Source: Streptomyces sp. ICC1 (GTDB lineage Bacteria; Actinomycetota; Actinomycetes; Streptomycetales; Streptomycetaceae). From it: 64,000 bases of DNA. Of this stretch, positions 17,431 through 30,274 are shown piece by piece (positions within the stretch are counted from its first letter, which is position 1; every line of letters begins with the position of its first letter). The translations under genes and the position numbers were made by a program. Below the pieces are notes generated by a model. It made no database searches. It was not told where the DNA came from and saw only the letters and a program-made list of their open reading frames with translations. The stretch is taken from NCBI RefSeq assembly GCF_003287935.1, contig NZ_CP030287.1, forward strand, positions 4,182,267-4,246,266. The letters are read 5' to 3'.

Positions 17431-18051
17431 CTAGGCCCCGGCGGGGGGCTGCTCGGGCCGGGTGACCTGGGTGATCCAGGGGGTCGCGCCGTCTCCGAGG
17501 GTGACCCGCTGGGCGTCCCAGGCGCCGTAGCGCGGATTGACCTCGATGCCGAGCTTGCCGGCGGCCTTCGCGGCGGGCTCGGCGAGCTTGCCCTCGCCGT
17601 ACTTGGCGTTGAGCTTGGTGAAGAGCACCTGGTCCCGGACCCACCGCTCGATCTGGTCGGGGGCCATGGCGGCCTTCTGCAGGACCGCGGCCTCGAAGGC
17701 CTCGGCCCCGCCGTTGTTCTGGTCGTAGGCCTGGCGCTCCGTCTCCAGCTCCTTGGTCGTGACGGTGATCCCGGCGTCCGAGGCCATCCGGTCCAGGATG
17801 CGGCTCTGGAGCATCGCGCTGAGCTTGACCCGGTCCAGCTGCGGGACGGCCGCGATCAGCTCGGCGGGGTGTTCGGAGCGGTTCTGGGCGGTGCGGACGT
17901 CGTTCACCTGGGCCTGGACCGCGGAGGTGGTGATCCGTTCGCCGCCGATGACGGCCGCGGTGCCGGGGCGGGCTTCGCCCGAGCACGCGGACAGCAGTGG
18001 GGCCGCCACGAGCAGGGCGGCGGAGACGGAGAGCGCTGTGCGACGGTGCAA
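17431..18051 (-). CDS. SurA-like lipoprotein
   Basis: A 206-residue secreted protein with a signal peptide and lipobox LLSAC (Cys about 23), then a SurA N-terminal-like helical chaperone domain (AAVIGGERITTSAVQAQVND, ILDRMASDAGITVT). No complete PpiC prolyl isomerase domain is present. It probably assists folding of exported proteins at the outer face of the membrane. The start codon is TTG at 18051, supported by GGAGG seven bases upstream. It appears to form an operon with mazG. Confidence 0.85.
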   Translation of the reverse strand: MHRRTALSVSAALLVAAPLLSACSGEARPGTAAVIGGERITTSAVQAQVNDVRTAQNRSEHPAELIAAVPQLDRVKLSAMLQSRILDRMASDAGITVTTKELETERQAYDQNNGGAEAFEAAVLQKAAMAPDQIERWVRDQVLFTKLNAKYGEGKLAEPAAKAAGKLGIEVNPRYGAWDAQRVTLGDGATPWITQVTRPEQPPAGA

Positions 18052-18243
18052 AGGAGCCTCCAGGGCCGGGAGATTGTGCGTCGGTGCACAAGGGCCGTGC
18101 GATGATCGATGTTATGCAGTCAGGGTGACCAGAGCCACCGGTTCGACCAACGATTCCGGGGGTGTTGGGGTGCTGTGCTGTTCGTGTCGGCGCCACCCGG
18201 CGGCCACCCGGTGGACCGGCGGCACTGCCAGGGTCGGCCCACC

Positions 18244-20631
18244 ATGTCGACACCGCACCGCTCCGCGCGCCGCCCCAGTCTGCTCGGCTCGGCATTCGCC
18301 GCCCTGATCACGGCGGTGGCCGTGTGCGCCGGGGACCGCGTCGCCCGCGTCTTCCCGTACGGGCCGCGCCACCGCAGCGTCAACGACCTCGGCAACCAGT
18401 TCGTGCCCTTCCACGCCCGTCTGTGGGACCTGCTGCACGGGCGCGCCGAGGGCGGACTGCTGCTGAACTGGCAGTCCGGCTACGGGACCAGCTTCCTGCC
18501 CGACTTCGGGACGTACCTGACCAGCCCGTTCGCGATGCTGGTGGCGCTCTTCCCGCGCCAGGACATCGACCTCGCGGTGTACGTGGTCACCGTGCTCAAG
18601 ACCGCGGCCGCCGCGGCGGCGATGGCCTGGCTGCTGCGCACGCAGCGGCGCGGCCCGTGGTGGGCGGCGGGCCTGCTCGGGGCCTCGTACGCGCTGTGCG
18701 GCTGGTCGGTGATCGAGGCCTCCTACAACCCGATGTGGCTGGACGGGCTGATCGCCTTTCCGCTCCTGTGTCTGACGGGTGAGTGGGCGCTGCGCTCGCG
18801 CCGGCCGGCGGCGGCCGTGCTGGTGGCGGCCCTGTGCTGGACGGCGAACTTCTACACCGCCTACATGGCGACCCTCGGCGCGGTCCTGGTGCTGCTGGTG
18901 CGGGTGCTCCTCGCCCGGGAGGGGGCGGGGCCGCGGGTACGCGTCCTCGTGCGGGCGGCGGTGACGACCGCGCTGGGCATCGCCCTGTCGGCGCCGGTCC
19001 TCGTCCCCCTCTTCCTCAGCTCGAAGCAGGCCTACCCGGGGTGGTTCAAGCCGTTCCAGCCGGTACCGGCGCAGGACCTGCTCGCCCGGCTGATGCCCGC
19101 CACGTACTCCTTCTCCTCCCCCGCCCTGTTCGTGGGCACCGGCACCCTGCTGCTGGTGGCGGCCCTGCCGTTCCACCGGGCCGTCGCGGGGCGGACCCGG
19201 CTGTGCTGGGCGGGGCTGGCGGCGGCGGTGCTGCTGTCCTTCCAGTGGGAGCCGACGCACCTGGCCTGGCACCTGTTCGCGACGCCGAACGGAAGCCCGT
19301 ACCGGCAGACCTTCGTGCTGGCCGGGATCGTGGTGATCGCCGCCTGGGCCGCCGTGGCCCAGGGCCTGCCGGGGCCCCGGGCGCTCGCGGGCGGGGCCGC
19401 GCTGCTGGCGGCCGCCGCGTCGGCGGCGCGCGGCAGCGCCCTGGCGACGGGGTGGGGCCTCGCGCTCTTCGGCGCCGGCCTGGCCCTGTCCGGTGCGGCC
19501 TGGTGGGCGCTGCGCCACCGGCGCCTGGCCCTCCCGGCGGCGGGCGTGCTGACGCTGGTCCTGCTCGCGCAGGCGGCGGCGACGACGGCTTACGGGGAGA
19601 AGGGCAAGCTGGCGGGCCTGGACGACTACCCCTCCTGGGGCGCGGCGCACTCCGCGCGCTCCGGGGCGCTGGCGGGCGCCGGGGGCTGGCCGGCGTACCG
19701 CACGGACGCGGGGCGGCCGGCGCTGACGGGCAACGACCCGATGCTGCTGGGCGGCGAGGGCGGCGCGTACTACAGCAGCCACACCCCGGACGTGTTCACC
19801 CGGACCATGGTGGCGCTGGGGGCGGGCTGGACCTCGCGCGGGCGCAATGTGCAGAGCCTCGACAATCCGGTGACGGACGCCGTGTTCGCCGTCGGGGCCC
19901 GGCTGCGGCCGGACGGCACGATCGCCCGGGCCGAGGTCCCGCCTCTGGTCACGGTCCGCCCGTCGGGACCTGAGCCCGGCTATGGTGCTTCGCCCTTCGC
20001 CAACCAGGAACTCCTGCTGGGCGCGCGGGTCTACGAGGAGCCGCTCTCCCCCGGCGTCTGCCGCGCGGGCACGGAGGCCTTCCTGTGGGCCCCGGAGTAC
20101 AACGCGACGGCGCGGCTCGCGGACGGCCCGGCCTTCCGGCTGAACGCGAATCCGCCGCGCAACCGGGCCGCCCTGCAGCCCATGGGGCCCTCGCACGGGC
20201 CGGCCTCGCGGCTGGTCTTCGACCAGGGCGCCCCGGCGCGGTGGGAGCTGTCCTGCCTGGACCGGCCCCGCCTGACGGCCGCGGTCGCCGCCCTGCGGGC
20301 TTCGGCGGCCTCGTCCGTGCGGGTCGGCTCCTCGGGCATCCGCGCGACCTTCCCCGCGGGCACCACGGGCACGGCGGTCCTGGCCGCCCCCGCCATCGCC
20401 GGCTGGAGCTGCGGCGGCCGCCCGGCCTCCGCCCACCTGGGGCTGGTCGCGGCCCCCTTGGACGGCCGCGCCACCACCCTCGCCTGCGAGTTCCGTCCCC
20501 CGGGCCTCTCCGCGGGCCTGGCGGTCGCGGGCGCGGCCCTGCTGGGTCTGCTGGCGCTTCTCCTGCACGCGAAAAGGGACCGGGCCGGCCGCGGTGCGGC
20601 CGGCCCGGTCCCCACGCCGGGTCTTACTTGA
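18244..20631 (+). CDS. YfhO-family multi-spanning membrane protein
   Basis: A 795-residue membrane protein with about a dozen transmembrane helices in the first 430 residues and one near the C-terminus. Conserved YfhO features include the early loop LGNQFVPFHARLWDLLHG and NWQSGYGTSFLPDFGTYL, then ASYNPMWLDGLIAFP. A large external domain lies between about 440 and 770. Family members are GT-C-fold-like and contribute to glycosylation of wall polymers in Gram-positive bacteria. The ATG at 18244 (MSTPHRS) is chosen over the upstream open frame, which has no membrane or signal character. Its last bases overlap the convergent LppU-like gene. Confidence 0.85.
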   Translation: MSTPHRSARRPSLLGSAFAALITAVAVCAGDRVARVFPYGPRHRSVNDLGNQFVPFHARLWDLLHGRAEGGLLLNWQSGYGTSFLPDFGTYLTSPFAMLVALFPRQDIDLAVYVVTVLKTAAAAAAMAWLLRTQRRGPWWAAGLLGASYALCGWSVIEASYNPMWLDGLIAFPLLCLTGEWALRSRRPAAAVLVAALCWTANFYTAYMATLGAVLVLLVRVLLAREGAGPRVRVLVRAAVTTALGIALSAPVLVPLFLSSKQAYPGWFKPFQPVPAQDLLARLMPATYSFSSPALFVGTGTLLLVAALPFHRAVAGRTRLCWAGLAAAVLLSFQWEPTHLAWHLFATPNGSPYRQTFVLAGIVVIAAWAAVAQGLPGPRALAGGAALLAAAASAARGSALATGWGLALFGAGLALSGAAWWALRHRRLALPAAGVLTLVLLAQAAATTAYGEKGKLAGLDDYPSWGAAHSARSGALAGAGGWPAYRTDAGRPALTGNDPMLLGGEGGAYYSSHTPDVFTRTMVALGAGWTSRGRNVQSLDNPVTDAVFAVGARLRPDGTIARAEVPPLVTVRPSGPEPGYGASPFANQELLLGARVYEEPLSPGVCRAGTEAFLWAPEYNATARLADGPAFRLNANPPRNRAALQPMGPSHGPASRLVFDQGAPARWELSCLDRPRLTAAVAALRASAASSVRVGSSGIRATFPAGTTGTAVLAAPAIAGWSCGGRPASAHLGLVAAPLDGRATTLACEFRPPGLSAGLAVAGAALLGLLALLLHAKRDRAGRGAAGPVPTPGLT
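20577..20611 (+). terminator. Hairpin terminator inside the 3' end of the YfhO gene
   Basis: A perfect 16-base inverted repeat (20577-20592 / 20596-20611) with a GGT loop lies within the last codons of the YfhO gene, just before the convergent, overlapping stop codons. It can serve both convergent transcripts. Confidence 0.75.
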
Positions 20632-21040
20632 CCAGCGATTCCATGCAGAGGACGAACTTGTCCGAGCCCAGCTGCTGCGCGAGGGCGACGTCACCGGTGC
20701 CGGCGCAGGCCTCGACGTCGAAGGTGTCGTCGACGACCTTGACGACCTTGTAGTTGGCGTCCTTGTCGGTGCAGTCCTTGGTCGACACCTTGGGGTCGGT
20801 GTCGCTGCCGGTCACCTGGACGCAGTCGCCGGACTTGGCGTGCACGACCTCGTCCGAGAGGAAGGTGGAGAAGCCCACCTTGACCACGACGAGGACGACG
20901 ATCAGCGCGAGCACCCGCAGGACCTGCTTGCCCTTGCCGCCCTTCTTCTCCGGCGCGACGGAGACGATGGGCTCGACGGGCTCGGCGTGCGGCGGGACCT
21001 GCTGAGGGTCGACAGGGTGCGACGGAGGCGGGGTTGCCAT
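20624..21040 (-). CDS. LppU/SCO3897-like membrane-anchored protein
   Basis: A 138-residue protein with a proline-rich cytoplasmic N-terminus, one membrane segment (VLRVLALIVVLVVVKVGFST) and an external domain with four cysteines (KSGDCVQVTG, VSTKDCTDKDANYKVVKVVD, EACAG, FVLCMESLVK). This pattern is common in actinobacteria (LppU, or small SCO3897-like proteins) and the function is unknown. The ATG at 21040 is preferred to the TTG at 21115, which would add a residue run without character. The stop overlaps that of the YfhO gene by 8 bases. Confidence 0.7.
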   Translation of the reverse strand: MATPPPSHPVDPQQVPPHAEPVEPIVSVAPEKKGGKGKQVLRVLALIVVLVVVKVGFSTFLSDEVVHAKSGDCVQVTGSDTDPKVSTKDCTDKDANYKVVKVVDDTFDVEACAGTGDVALAQQLGSDKFVLCMESLVK

Positions 21041-21175
21041 GGGGCTGTCCTCTGAGACGATTGAGTGATCGAACGCGCGTACGCTACACGGCGCGAAATA
21101 CCCAAACCGGACCAACGCCTTCCGTTCTCCGATGAGATGCGGAGTCGTGATCCTGCCGTCTCCGACGGACCCCTC

Positions 21176-22687
21176 TCAGCGCACTTGGCCCAGCCACTGG
21201 AGGGTGCGCCGGACCTCCGCGGAGAAGGGGTGCACGGGTCCGTGCAGGCGCTCCGCGTCGAAGAGGAGACGGGAGAGGGTCTCGTGGGCCGCCGGGCGGT
21301 CGCCGAGGGACAGCAGCAGGTGCGCTATCCGGCGGCGGACCTCCAGCGGGAGGCCCGGGTCCGGGTTCGCGTAGTGGTTCTCGAACAGCGGCAGCAGCGA
21401 GCGGTACTCGGCGAGGGCGGCGGCGGGTTCGCCGAGCTGCTCCAGGCACTGGGCCGCGTCGTAGCGGAAGCGCAGGGACCGCGGGTCGCCGGCCGGGAAC
21501 TCCTCCGCGAGGCGCCGCAGCTCGGGCATGGCCCGGCGGTACTGGCCGTCGTCCATCAGCGTGGCCGCGTACTGCTTGCGCAGGGAGCGGACCACCGTCG
21601 AGTGCTCGCCGTGCTGCTCGGCGGCCGCCGGGAGGATCCCGCCGAGGATGTCCACGGCCTGGGCGAGCCGGCCCTGGTCCAGGAGCTTCTTCGCCTCCTC
21701 CACGGCCGCCGGGACGTCAGGCCGCGGCGGCGAGGCGGGCGGGTTGGCCGGCCTCGGCGGGATCACGGAGGCCCGGTCGGGCCAGGGGGCCTGCGGGCGC
21801 AGGAAGGGGCGGGTCGGGTCGAGCGCGCCGGCGGGGGATCCCGAGCCGCGGTGCGGCAGCAGCGGCGCGAGGGCCGCGTACACCGCCTGCGCGGAGGCCG
21901 GCCGGTCCCGCGGGTCCTTCGCCAGGAGGTGCAGGAGTACGGCTTCCAGCTGCTGCGGCACCTCGGGGCGCAACTGGCGCACCGGGACCGGGGCTTCGTA
22001 CAGGTGGCGGTGGAGCACCCCGAGCGCGGTGGATCCGGCGAAGGGGACGTTGCCGGACAGCAGCTCGTACAGCACGACGCCGAGCGCGTAGAGGTCGGTG
22101 TGCGGGCCGACGGCCCCGCCCATGGCCTGCTCGGGCGCCATGTACGCGGGGCTGCCGATCGGCGAACCGGTACTGGTGAGGCGGGTGGTGTCGGTGTCCA
22201 TCACCGAGGCGACACCGAGGTCCAGGACCAGCACGGTCCCGTCGGGGCGGACCATCACGTTGCGCGGCTTCATGTCCCGGTGCACGATCGGCACCGCGTG
22301 CACGGCCGACAGCACCGAGCACAGCTGCGCGATCACCGAGACCGCCCACGGCCACGGGTACGGGGTGTGCTCGGCCAGGTGGTCGGCGAGGTCGGCGCCC
22401 TCCACGTACTGCATGACGAGGTAGAGCTCGTCGCCGTCGCTGCCCGCGTCGTGCACGGTGACCAGCCCGGGGTGGTCCACCTGCGCCGTGACCCGGCATT
22501 CGCGCACGAAGCGGCGGCGCAGCTCGTCGGCGACCGAGCCGGGGCCCGCCACCTTGTCGGGGCGCAGCAGCTTGACCGCCACGCGGCGGTCCAGCCGCTG
22601 GTCGTACGCCGTCCAGACCTGGCCCATGCCGCCCTGGCCCAGGATGGAGGCGAGCCGGTAGCGGTCTCCGATGAGCCGGTCCGTCAC
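21176..22687 (-). CDS. Ser/Thr protein kinase with C-terminal TPR-like repeats
   Basis: A 503-residue soluble protein. The kinase domain (1-265) has GQGGMGQVW at 18-26, K39 in VAVKLL, HRDMKPRNVM near 138 and YMAPEQAMGG. The metal-binding triad is DLG rather than DFG (VLVLDLGVAS), seen in some active bacterial kinases. A proline-rich linker leads to a helical repeat region (about 330-503) of TPR type, with MPELRRLAEEFPAG and LGEPAAALAEYRSLLPLFE. There is no membrane segment. The GTG start overlaps the stop of the upstream membrane-protein gene (GTGA), so the two are translationally coupled and probably work together. Confidence 0.9.
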   Translation of the reverse strand: MTDRLIGDRYRLASILGQGGMGQVWTAYDQRLDRRVAVKLLRPDKVAGPGSVADELRRRFVRECRVTAQVDHPGLVTVHDAGSDGDELYLVMQYVEGADLADHLAEHTPYPWPWAVSVIAQLCSVLSAVHAVPIVHRDMKPRNVMVRPDGTVLVLDLGVASVMDTDTTRLTSTGSPIGSPAYMAPEQAMGGAVGPHTDLYALGVVLYELLSGNVPFAGSTALGVLHRHLYEAPVPVRQLRPEVPQQLEAVLLHLLAKDPRDRPASAQAVYAALAPLLPHRGSGSPAGALDPTRPFLRPQAPWPDRASVIPPRPANPPASPPRPDVPAAVEEAKKLLDQGRLAQAVDILGGILPAAAEQHGEHSTVVRSLRKQYAATLMDDGQYRRAMPELRRLAEEFPAGDPRSLRFRYDAAQCLEQLGEPAAALAEYRSLLPLFENHYANPDPGLPLEVRRRIAHLLLSLGDRPAAHETLSRLLFDAERLHGPVHPFSAEVRRTLQWLGQVR

Positions 22688-23316
22688 GGGCGCGGGCCCT
22701 CGTTGTGGGGGCCGTCGTGGTGCGGGGGCTGGTTGCGCAGGAGTTCGCTGAGCTCGTCGAGCTCGGCGCGGACCTGCCCGATCCGCGGGGGCTGCGTCGG
22801 CGCGGGCGCGGGCTCGGGGGCCCGCCGGGGCGGCTGCTGGGGCAGCTGCTGGGGCGCCTGGCGCGGGACGGCCGGCGGGTAGCCGTAGGAGGGGCGGGTC
22901 TCGTGCCCCTGCGGGAGGGGCGCACCGTACGGCGAGGCGGGCTGCGGGTACCACCCGCCGGCGGCCCGGGCCTTCCGCGCCTCGTGGTGGCGGATGTCGG
23001 CGACGAGGAAGTACACGGCGACCGAGAGGCCGGTCACGATCGTGCCCATGCCGCCGGTGTTGGCCTGCCAGCCGGAGTTGTCGGCGGTCGGGTCGAGCCC
23101 CGACAGCACCATCCAGATCACCGAGGCCGCCGCGGACACCCCGAGCAGCCACCAGTCCCGGGGTTTGCGGGTGACCAGCGCGAGCCGCAGCATCGTCCCC
23201 CAGGCGAGGAGCCCGCAGCTCAGGATGGGCAGCAGCGCGAACAGCACGCGAAGGGCCACCACGCCCCCGTTGCTGGGCTGGTGACCGTGGGGCGGCGGGG
23301 TGCCGGGGCCGTGCAT
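22684..23316 (-). CDS. Small membrane protein coupled to the kinase
   Basis: A 210-residue protein of unknown family. Four hydrophobic segments lie in the first 115 residues (VLFALLPILSCGLLAWGTML, LLGVSAAASVIWMVLSGLDP, IVTGLSVAVYFLVAD). A proline/glutamine-rich cytoplasmic tail follows, with YPPAVPRQAPQQLPQQPP and an acidic helix AELDELSELLRNQ. The start at 23316 begins MHGPGTPPPHG. It overlaps the kinase start by four bases; the proline-rich tail could be a kinase target or scaffold. This role is inferred from coupling only. Confidence 0.75.
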   Translation of the reverse strand: MHGPGTPPPHGHQPSNGGVVALRVLFALLPILSCGLLAWGTMLRLALVTRKPRDWWLLGVSAAASVIWMVLSGLDPTADNSGWQANTGGMGTIVTGLSVAVYFLVADIRHHEARKARAAGGWYPQPASPYGAPLPQGHETRPSYGYPPAVPRQAPQQLPQQPPRRAPEPAPAPTQPPRIGQVRAELDELSELLRNQPPHHDGPHNEGPRP

Positions 23317-23524
23317 CGCTGCTCCTGACGGGCCGGGGAAGGCGAGTTTCGGGTCTGAGCGTATACAGCGTTTCCGGCCGGGGGTGAGGGGATGCCCCCA
23401 ACCGTTGCAGGGTCGCAGCGCGGCAGCGCCCGCGGGCGGGGAACAGCAGGTGGGAGGCTTCCCCGAGCGAATCACCCAAAACGCGCGTAGCGTCGCAAAC
23501 GGGATTACGGAAGGAGCCCGTGAC

Positions 23525-23698
23525 ATGGGGATCTTTGACCGGTTCAGGGACCAGGCGAAGGACAAGGGAAAGCAGATCTCGGACAACCTCGAACAAGAGG
23601 CCAACGAGAAGACCGGCAACAAGTACGCGGATCAGATCGACAGGGCCCAGCAGCAGGCGGAAGAGCGCCTCGGCATCGACGACGACCCGAAGAAGTAG
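23525..23698 (+). CDS. Small MT0933-like 'antitoxin' family protein
   Basis: A 57-residue hydrophilic, highly charged protein: MGIFDRFRDQAKDKGKQISD at the start and a helical GNKYADQIDRAQQQAEER near the end. It matches the small actinobacterial family named after mycobacterial MT0933/Rv0909 antitoxin. No toxin gene lies beside it, and orphan copies are widespread in Streptomyces, so a toxin-antitoxin role is doubtful here. GGAAGGAG precedes the ATG. Confidence 0.75.
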   Translation: MGIFDRFRDQAKDKGKQISDNLEQEANEKTGNKYADQIDRAQQQAEERLGIDDDPKK

Positions 23699-23719
23699 CC
23701 TTCGCCCACCAGCCTCCGC

Positions 23720-23782
23720 GGGAACGCGACCGGCCGCGGCCGGGGACCGGAAAGGTTCCCCGCCGCGGCCGTCGCCGTTCCC
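23720..23782. terminator. Bidirectional terminator between the small protein gene and mfd
   Basis: A long imperfect inverted repeat begins GGGAACG and ends CGTTCCC, with a CCGCGGCC-rich stem and a GGAAA-type loop. It lies between two convergent genes, 21 bases after the plus-strand stop. Confidence 0.65.
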
Positions 23783-23855
23783 AAGGGCCTCCGCCCAAGG
23801 CCTCCACCCGAGAGGGCCTCGGCCTGGGAAAGTCTCGGCCTGGGAGAGCCTCGGC

Positions 23856-27401
<3,546 letters not shown>

Positions 27402-27627
27402 GAAGGCGGCTTTCCGTCCGGTGAGGTGCGGCGAGTTCCCGCGAGGCGGCAACGCGAAGGGCCCGACACGTCGAACGGGCCGGGGGTTCCCACCCTACGA
27501 CGCGGGTCCGACACCCGCGCGTGGGGTTCGGCCCCCCGCAGGGGTGACGGAGTCGGCGCGCGAGGGAAGCGGCCCGACGATGCCGAGCGGCTTGTCCACG
27601 TCTACGACGTGCCCGTCATGGCCATGT
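27402..27627. other. Intergenic region upstream of mfd
   Basis: No convincing gene. It must hold the mfd promoter, but no clear -35/-10 pair stands out. Short open frames across it have no family resemblance. Confidence 0.4.
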
Positions 27628-27680
27628 GAACGACCCCGGCCCCGCCCCACCCGAACGGGTGAGGCGGGGCCGGGGCGTTC
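27628..27680 (-). terminator. Terminator of the ABC permease gene
   Basis: A 25-base near-perfect inverted repeat (27628-27653 / 27656-27680) with an AA loop, about 20 bases past the permease stop. One base is unpaired near the foot. Confidence 0.8.
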
Positions 27681-27700
27681 CCCCGTACGACCACCGGCGA

Positions 27701-30274
27701 TTACTCGCTGGCGATCGCGTTCAGGATGTTCATCCGGCCCGCCCGGAAGGCCGGGAAGAGCGCGGCGAGCAAGCCGACCAGGGCGGAGCCGGCGAAGACT
27801 CCGAGGATCGTCGGCCAGGGGATTTCCAGGATCTTCATGCCCTGGAGCGCGAGGAGCTGGTGGGCGGTGGCGCCCCAGCCCATGCCCAGGCCGAGGCCGA
27901 GCAGGGCGCCGAAGAGCGCGATGACCACCGACTCCAGGCGGATCATGCGGCGCAGCTGGCGGCGGGAGAGGCCGATGGCGCGCATCAGGCCGATCTCGCG
28001 GGTCCGCTCGACCACCGAGAGGGCCAGCGTGTTCACCACGCCCAGGATCGCGACGATGATCGCGAGCGCGAGGAGTGCGTAGACCACGTTCAGCAGCTGG
28101 CCGACCTGGTCCTTCAGCGCCTGCTTGTAGTCGGTCTGGTTGAGCACCTGGTACTGCGGGTACTCGGCCAGCGCCGCCTTGACCGCCTTGTACGCGGCGG
28201 CCTCCTGGCCGTCCTTGGCGGTGCCCAGCAGCATGAAGGGGCGGGGCAGCTTGTCGGCCGGCACGTTCGCCTCGGCGACGGCGGTGCTGACGTACTTCAT
28301 GCCCTTGTCGAGGTTGCCGTCGTCGCTGGTGATCGCCGCGACCTTCAGCTTGACCGTCTTGCCGCCCGTGAAGGCGACCGTCAGCTCGTCCCCGAGCTTG
28401 ACCTGGTGCTTGGCCGCGTACTCCGAGCCGACCGACATCGAGTTCGGCCCGTACGCCGCGGCGTGCTCGCCGGCGGTCGTCTTGCGCCGGACGTCCTGGG
28501 CGTACGTCGGGTCCTGTGCCCCGACGCCGTCCGCCTCGGTGGTGCCGTCCGGGGCGGTGATCTTGGCGTCGAGCTCGCGGTAGGCCGTGACGTGCGCCAG
28601 GCCCTGCGTCTTGCGCAGCGCCTCCTCGGCCTGCGGTACGACGGGCTGCCCGGTCATCGACTGGACGATGTAGTCCGCGCCGACCGACTTGTCGAGCTCG
28701 TCGGTGGCGGAGGCCACCATCGAGGAGCCGACCACCGACAGGCAGGCGACCAGCGCGAGGCCGATCATCAGCGCGGCGGCGGTGGCGCCGGTGCGGCGCG
28801 GGTTGCGCAGCGCGTTGCGCTCGGCGAGCCGGCCGATGGATCCGAAGGGCCTCAGCACCGGGGCGGACAGTGCCCGCACCACGACGCCGGCGAGCAGCGG
28901 GCCGATCACGATGAAGCCGATCAGGGTGAACAGGATGCCCGCGCCCAGCCACAGGGCGCCGGGGCCGGCCTTGTCCGACGTCGCGGCGAGGAACAGGCCC
29001 GCGGTGCCGATGCCCGTGAGGACCAGGCCGATGGCGGCGCGGATCCGGCCGGCCTTCTTGTCGCCGGGGGCGCCGACCTCGCGCAGGGCGGCCATCGGGG
29101 AGACCTTGCCGGCCCGGCGGGCCGGTATGTAGGCGGAGACGACGGTCACGACGATGCCGAGGAAGACACCGATGGCCGGGGTGGTCCAGGCGATCGTCAG
29201 ATCGTCGGTGGACAGGCTCATGCCCAGCTGGCCCATCAGCTTCATCAGGCCGACGGCCAGTCCGATGCCCGCTCCGACACCGAGGATCGAGCCGAAGACA
29301 CCGAGCAGGAAGGCCTCGACCACGACCGACTTGAGCACCTGGCCGCTGTCGGCTCCGATGGCCCGCATCAGGCCGATCTCGCGGGTGCGCTGGGCGACCA
29401 GCATCGAGAAGGTGTTGAAGATCAGGAAGATGCCGACGAGGAAGGCGATGAGGGCGAAGCCGAGCATCACCCACTTCATGATGTCCAGGAAGGACATGTC
29501 CTTGCGGTTGGCGTCCGCGGCTTCCTTCGCGGTCTGCAGCTTGTAGGTGTCCGCGCCGACCGCGGTGGCGACATTCGCCTTGAGCTGCGCGTCGCTCACG
29601 CCTTCCTTGGCGGTGACGTTGAGGTGCGTGAAGACGTCCGGGGCGCCGAGCAGCTTCTGCTGCGCGGTGGCCGTGTCGAAGTAGACGACGGTCGCGCCCG
29701 GGTTGGTCACGGTGAAGGCGGCGATGCCGGTGATCTTGGAGCGGATGTCGCCGGTGACGGCGATGGTGCGGATGTCGTCACCGAGTGCGAGGTGGTGCTT
29801 CTTCGCGGTGTCACCGTCGATCATCACCTCGGTCGGGCCGCGCGGGGCCTGACCCTCGATGATCTTCATCGACCTGAGCTCGTTCTCCGTCCAGTTGCCC
29901 GCGAAGGTCGGGGCTCCCGTGGTCGAGCCGAGGTTCTCGTTCTTGGAGTTGACGACCGTGACGGCCATCGACGCGACGCCGCCCTCGACGGCCTTCACGC
30001 CCTCGGCCCGCTTGACCCGCTCGATGACCGAGGCGGCCAGCGCCTCGGGCTTGCCGGTGTCGGGGGTCTCCCCGGCGCTCTCGACCTGCTTCGGGGTGAC
30101 CGTGACGGAGGAGTTGGTGACCGCGAACAGCTTGTCGAAGGTCGTGTTCATGGTGTCGGTGAACACCAGGGTGCCGCAGACGAAGGCGACGGAGAGCATG
30201 ACGGCGACGGCGGAGAGCGCCATGCGCCCCTTGTGCGCGACGAAGTTGCGACGCGCGGTCTTCATGACGGTCAT
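27701..30274 (-). CDS. ABC transporter permease, FtsX/MacB type
   Basis: An 857-residue permease with two FtsX-like units. An N-terminal helix (HKGRMALSAVAVMLSVAFVC) and a large MacB-type external domain are followed by three helices (MLGFALIAFLVGIFLIFNTF). The RTREIGLMRAIGADSGQV cytoplasmic motif is repeated as RTREIGLMRAIGLSRRQLRR in the second half. Such pairs export peptides or lipoproteins, or act in envelope stress signalling. The ATG at 30274 overlaps the ATPase stop (ATGA), so the two are co-translated. An upstream-of-mfd position is the usual Streptomyces arrangement. Confidence 0.92.
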   Translation of the reverse strand: MTVMKTARRNFVAHKGRMALSAVAVMLSVAFVCGTLVFTDTMNTTFDKLFAVTNSSVTVTPKQVESAGETPDTGKPEALAASVIERVKRAEGVKAVEGGVASMAVTVVNSKNENLGSTTGAPTFAGNWTENELRSMKIIEGQAPRGPTEVMIDGDTAKKHHLALGDDIRTIAVTGDIRSKITGIAAFTVTNPGATVVYFDTATAQQKLLGAPDVFTHLNVTAKEGVSDAQLKANVATAVGADTYKLQTAKEAADANRKDMSFLDIMKWVMLGFALIAFLVGIFLIFNTFSMLVAQRTREIGLMRAIGADSGQVLKSVVVEAFLLGVFGSILGVGAGIGLAVGLMKLMGQLGMSLSTDDLTIAWTTPAIGVFLGIVVTVVSAYIPARRAGKVSPMAALREVGAPGDKKAGRIRAAIGLVLTGIGTAGLFLAATSDKAGPGALWLGAGILFTLIGFIVIGPLLAGVVVRALSAPVLRPFGSIGRLAERNALRNPRRTGATAAALMIGLALVACLSVVGSSMVASATDELDKSVGADYIVQSMTGQPVVPQAEEALRKTQGLAHVTAYRELDAKITAPDGTTEADGVGAQDPTYAQDVRRKTTAGEHAAAYGPNSMSVGSEYAAKHQVKLGDELTVAFTGGKTVKLKVAAITSDDGNLDKGMKYVSTAVAEANVPADKLPRPFMLLGTAKDGQEAAAYKAVKAALAEYPQYQVLNQTDYKQALKDQVGQLLNVVYALLALAIIVAILGVVNTLALSVVERTREIGLMRAIGLSRRQLRRMIRLESVVIALFGALLGLGLGMGWGATAHQLLALQGMKILEIPWPTILGVFAGSALVGLLAALFPAFRAGRMNILNAIASE

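Noticed and set aside
18109..18243. N-terminal extension of the YfhO protein by 45 residues
   Set aside because: The extension has no signal or membrane character and would overlap the promoter of the divergent lipoprotein gene; the start at 18244 precedes the natural first helix.
23525..23698. Toxin-antitoxin module
   Set aside because: Only the MT0933-like small protein is present; the neighbours are a membrane protein and mfd, with no toxin-like gene.
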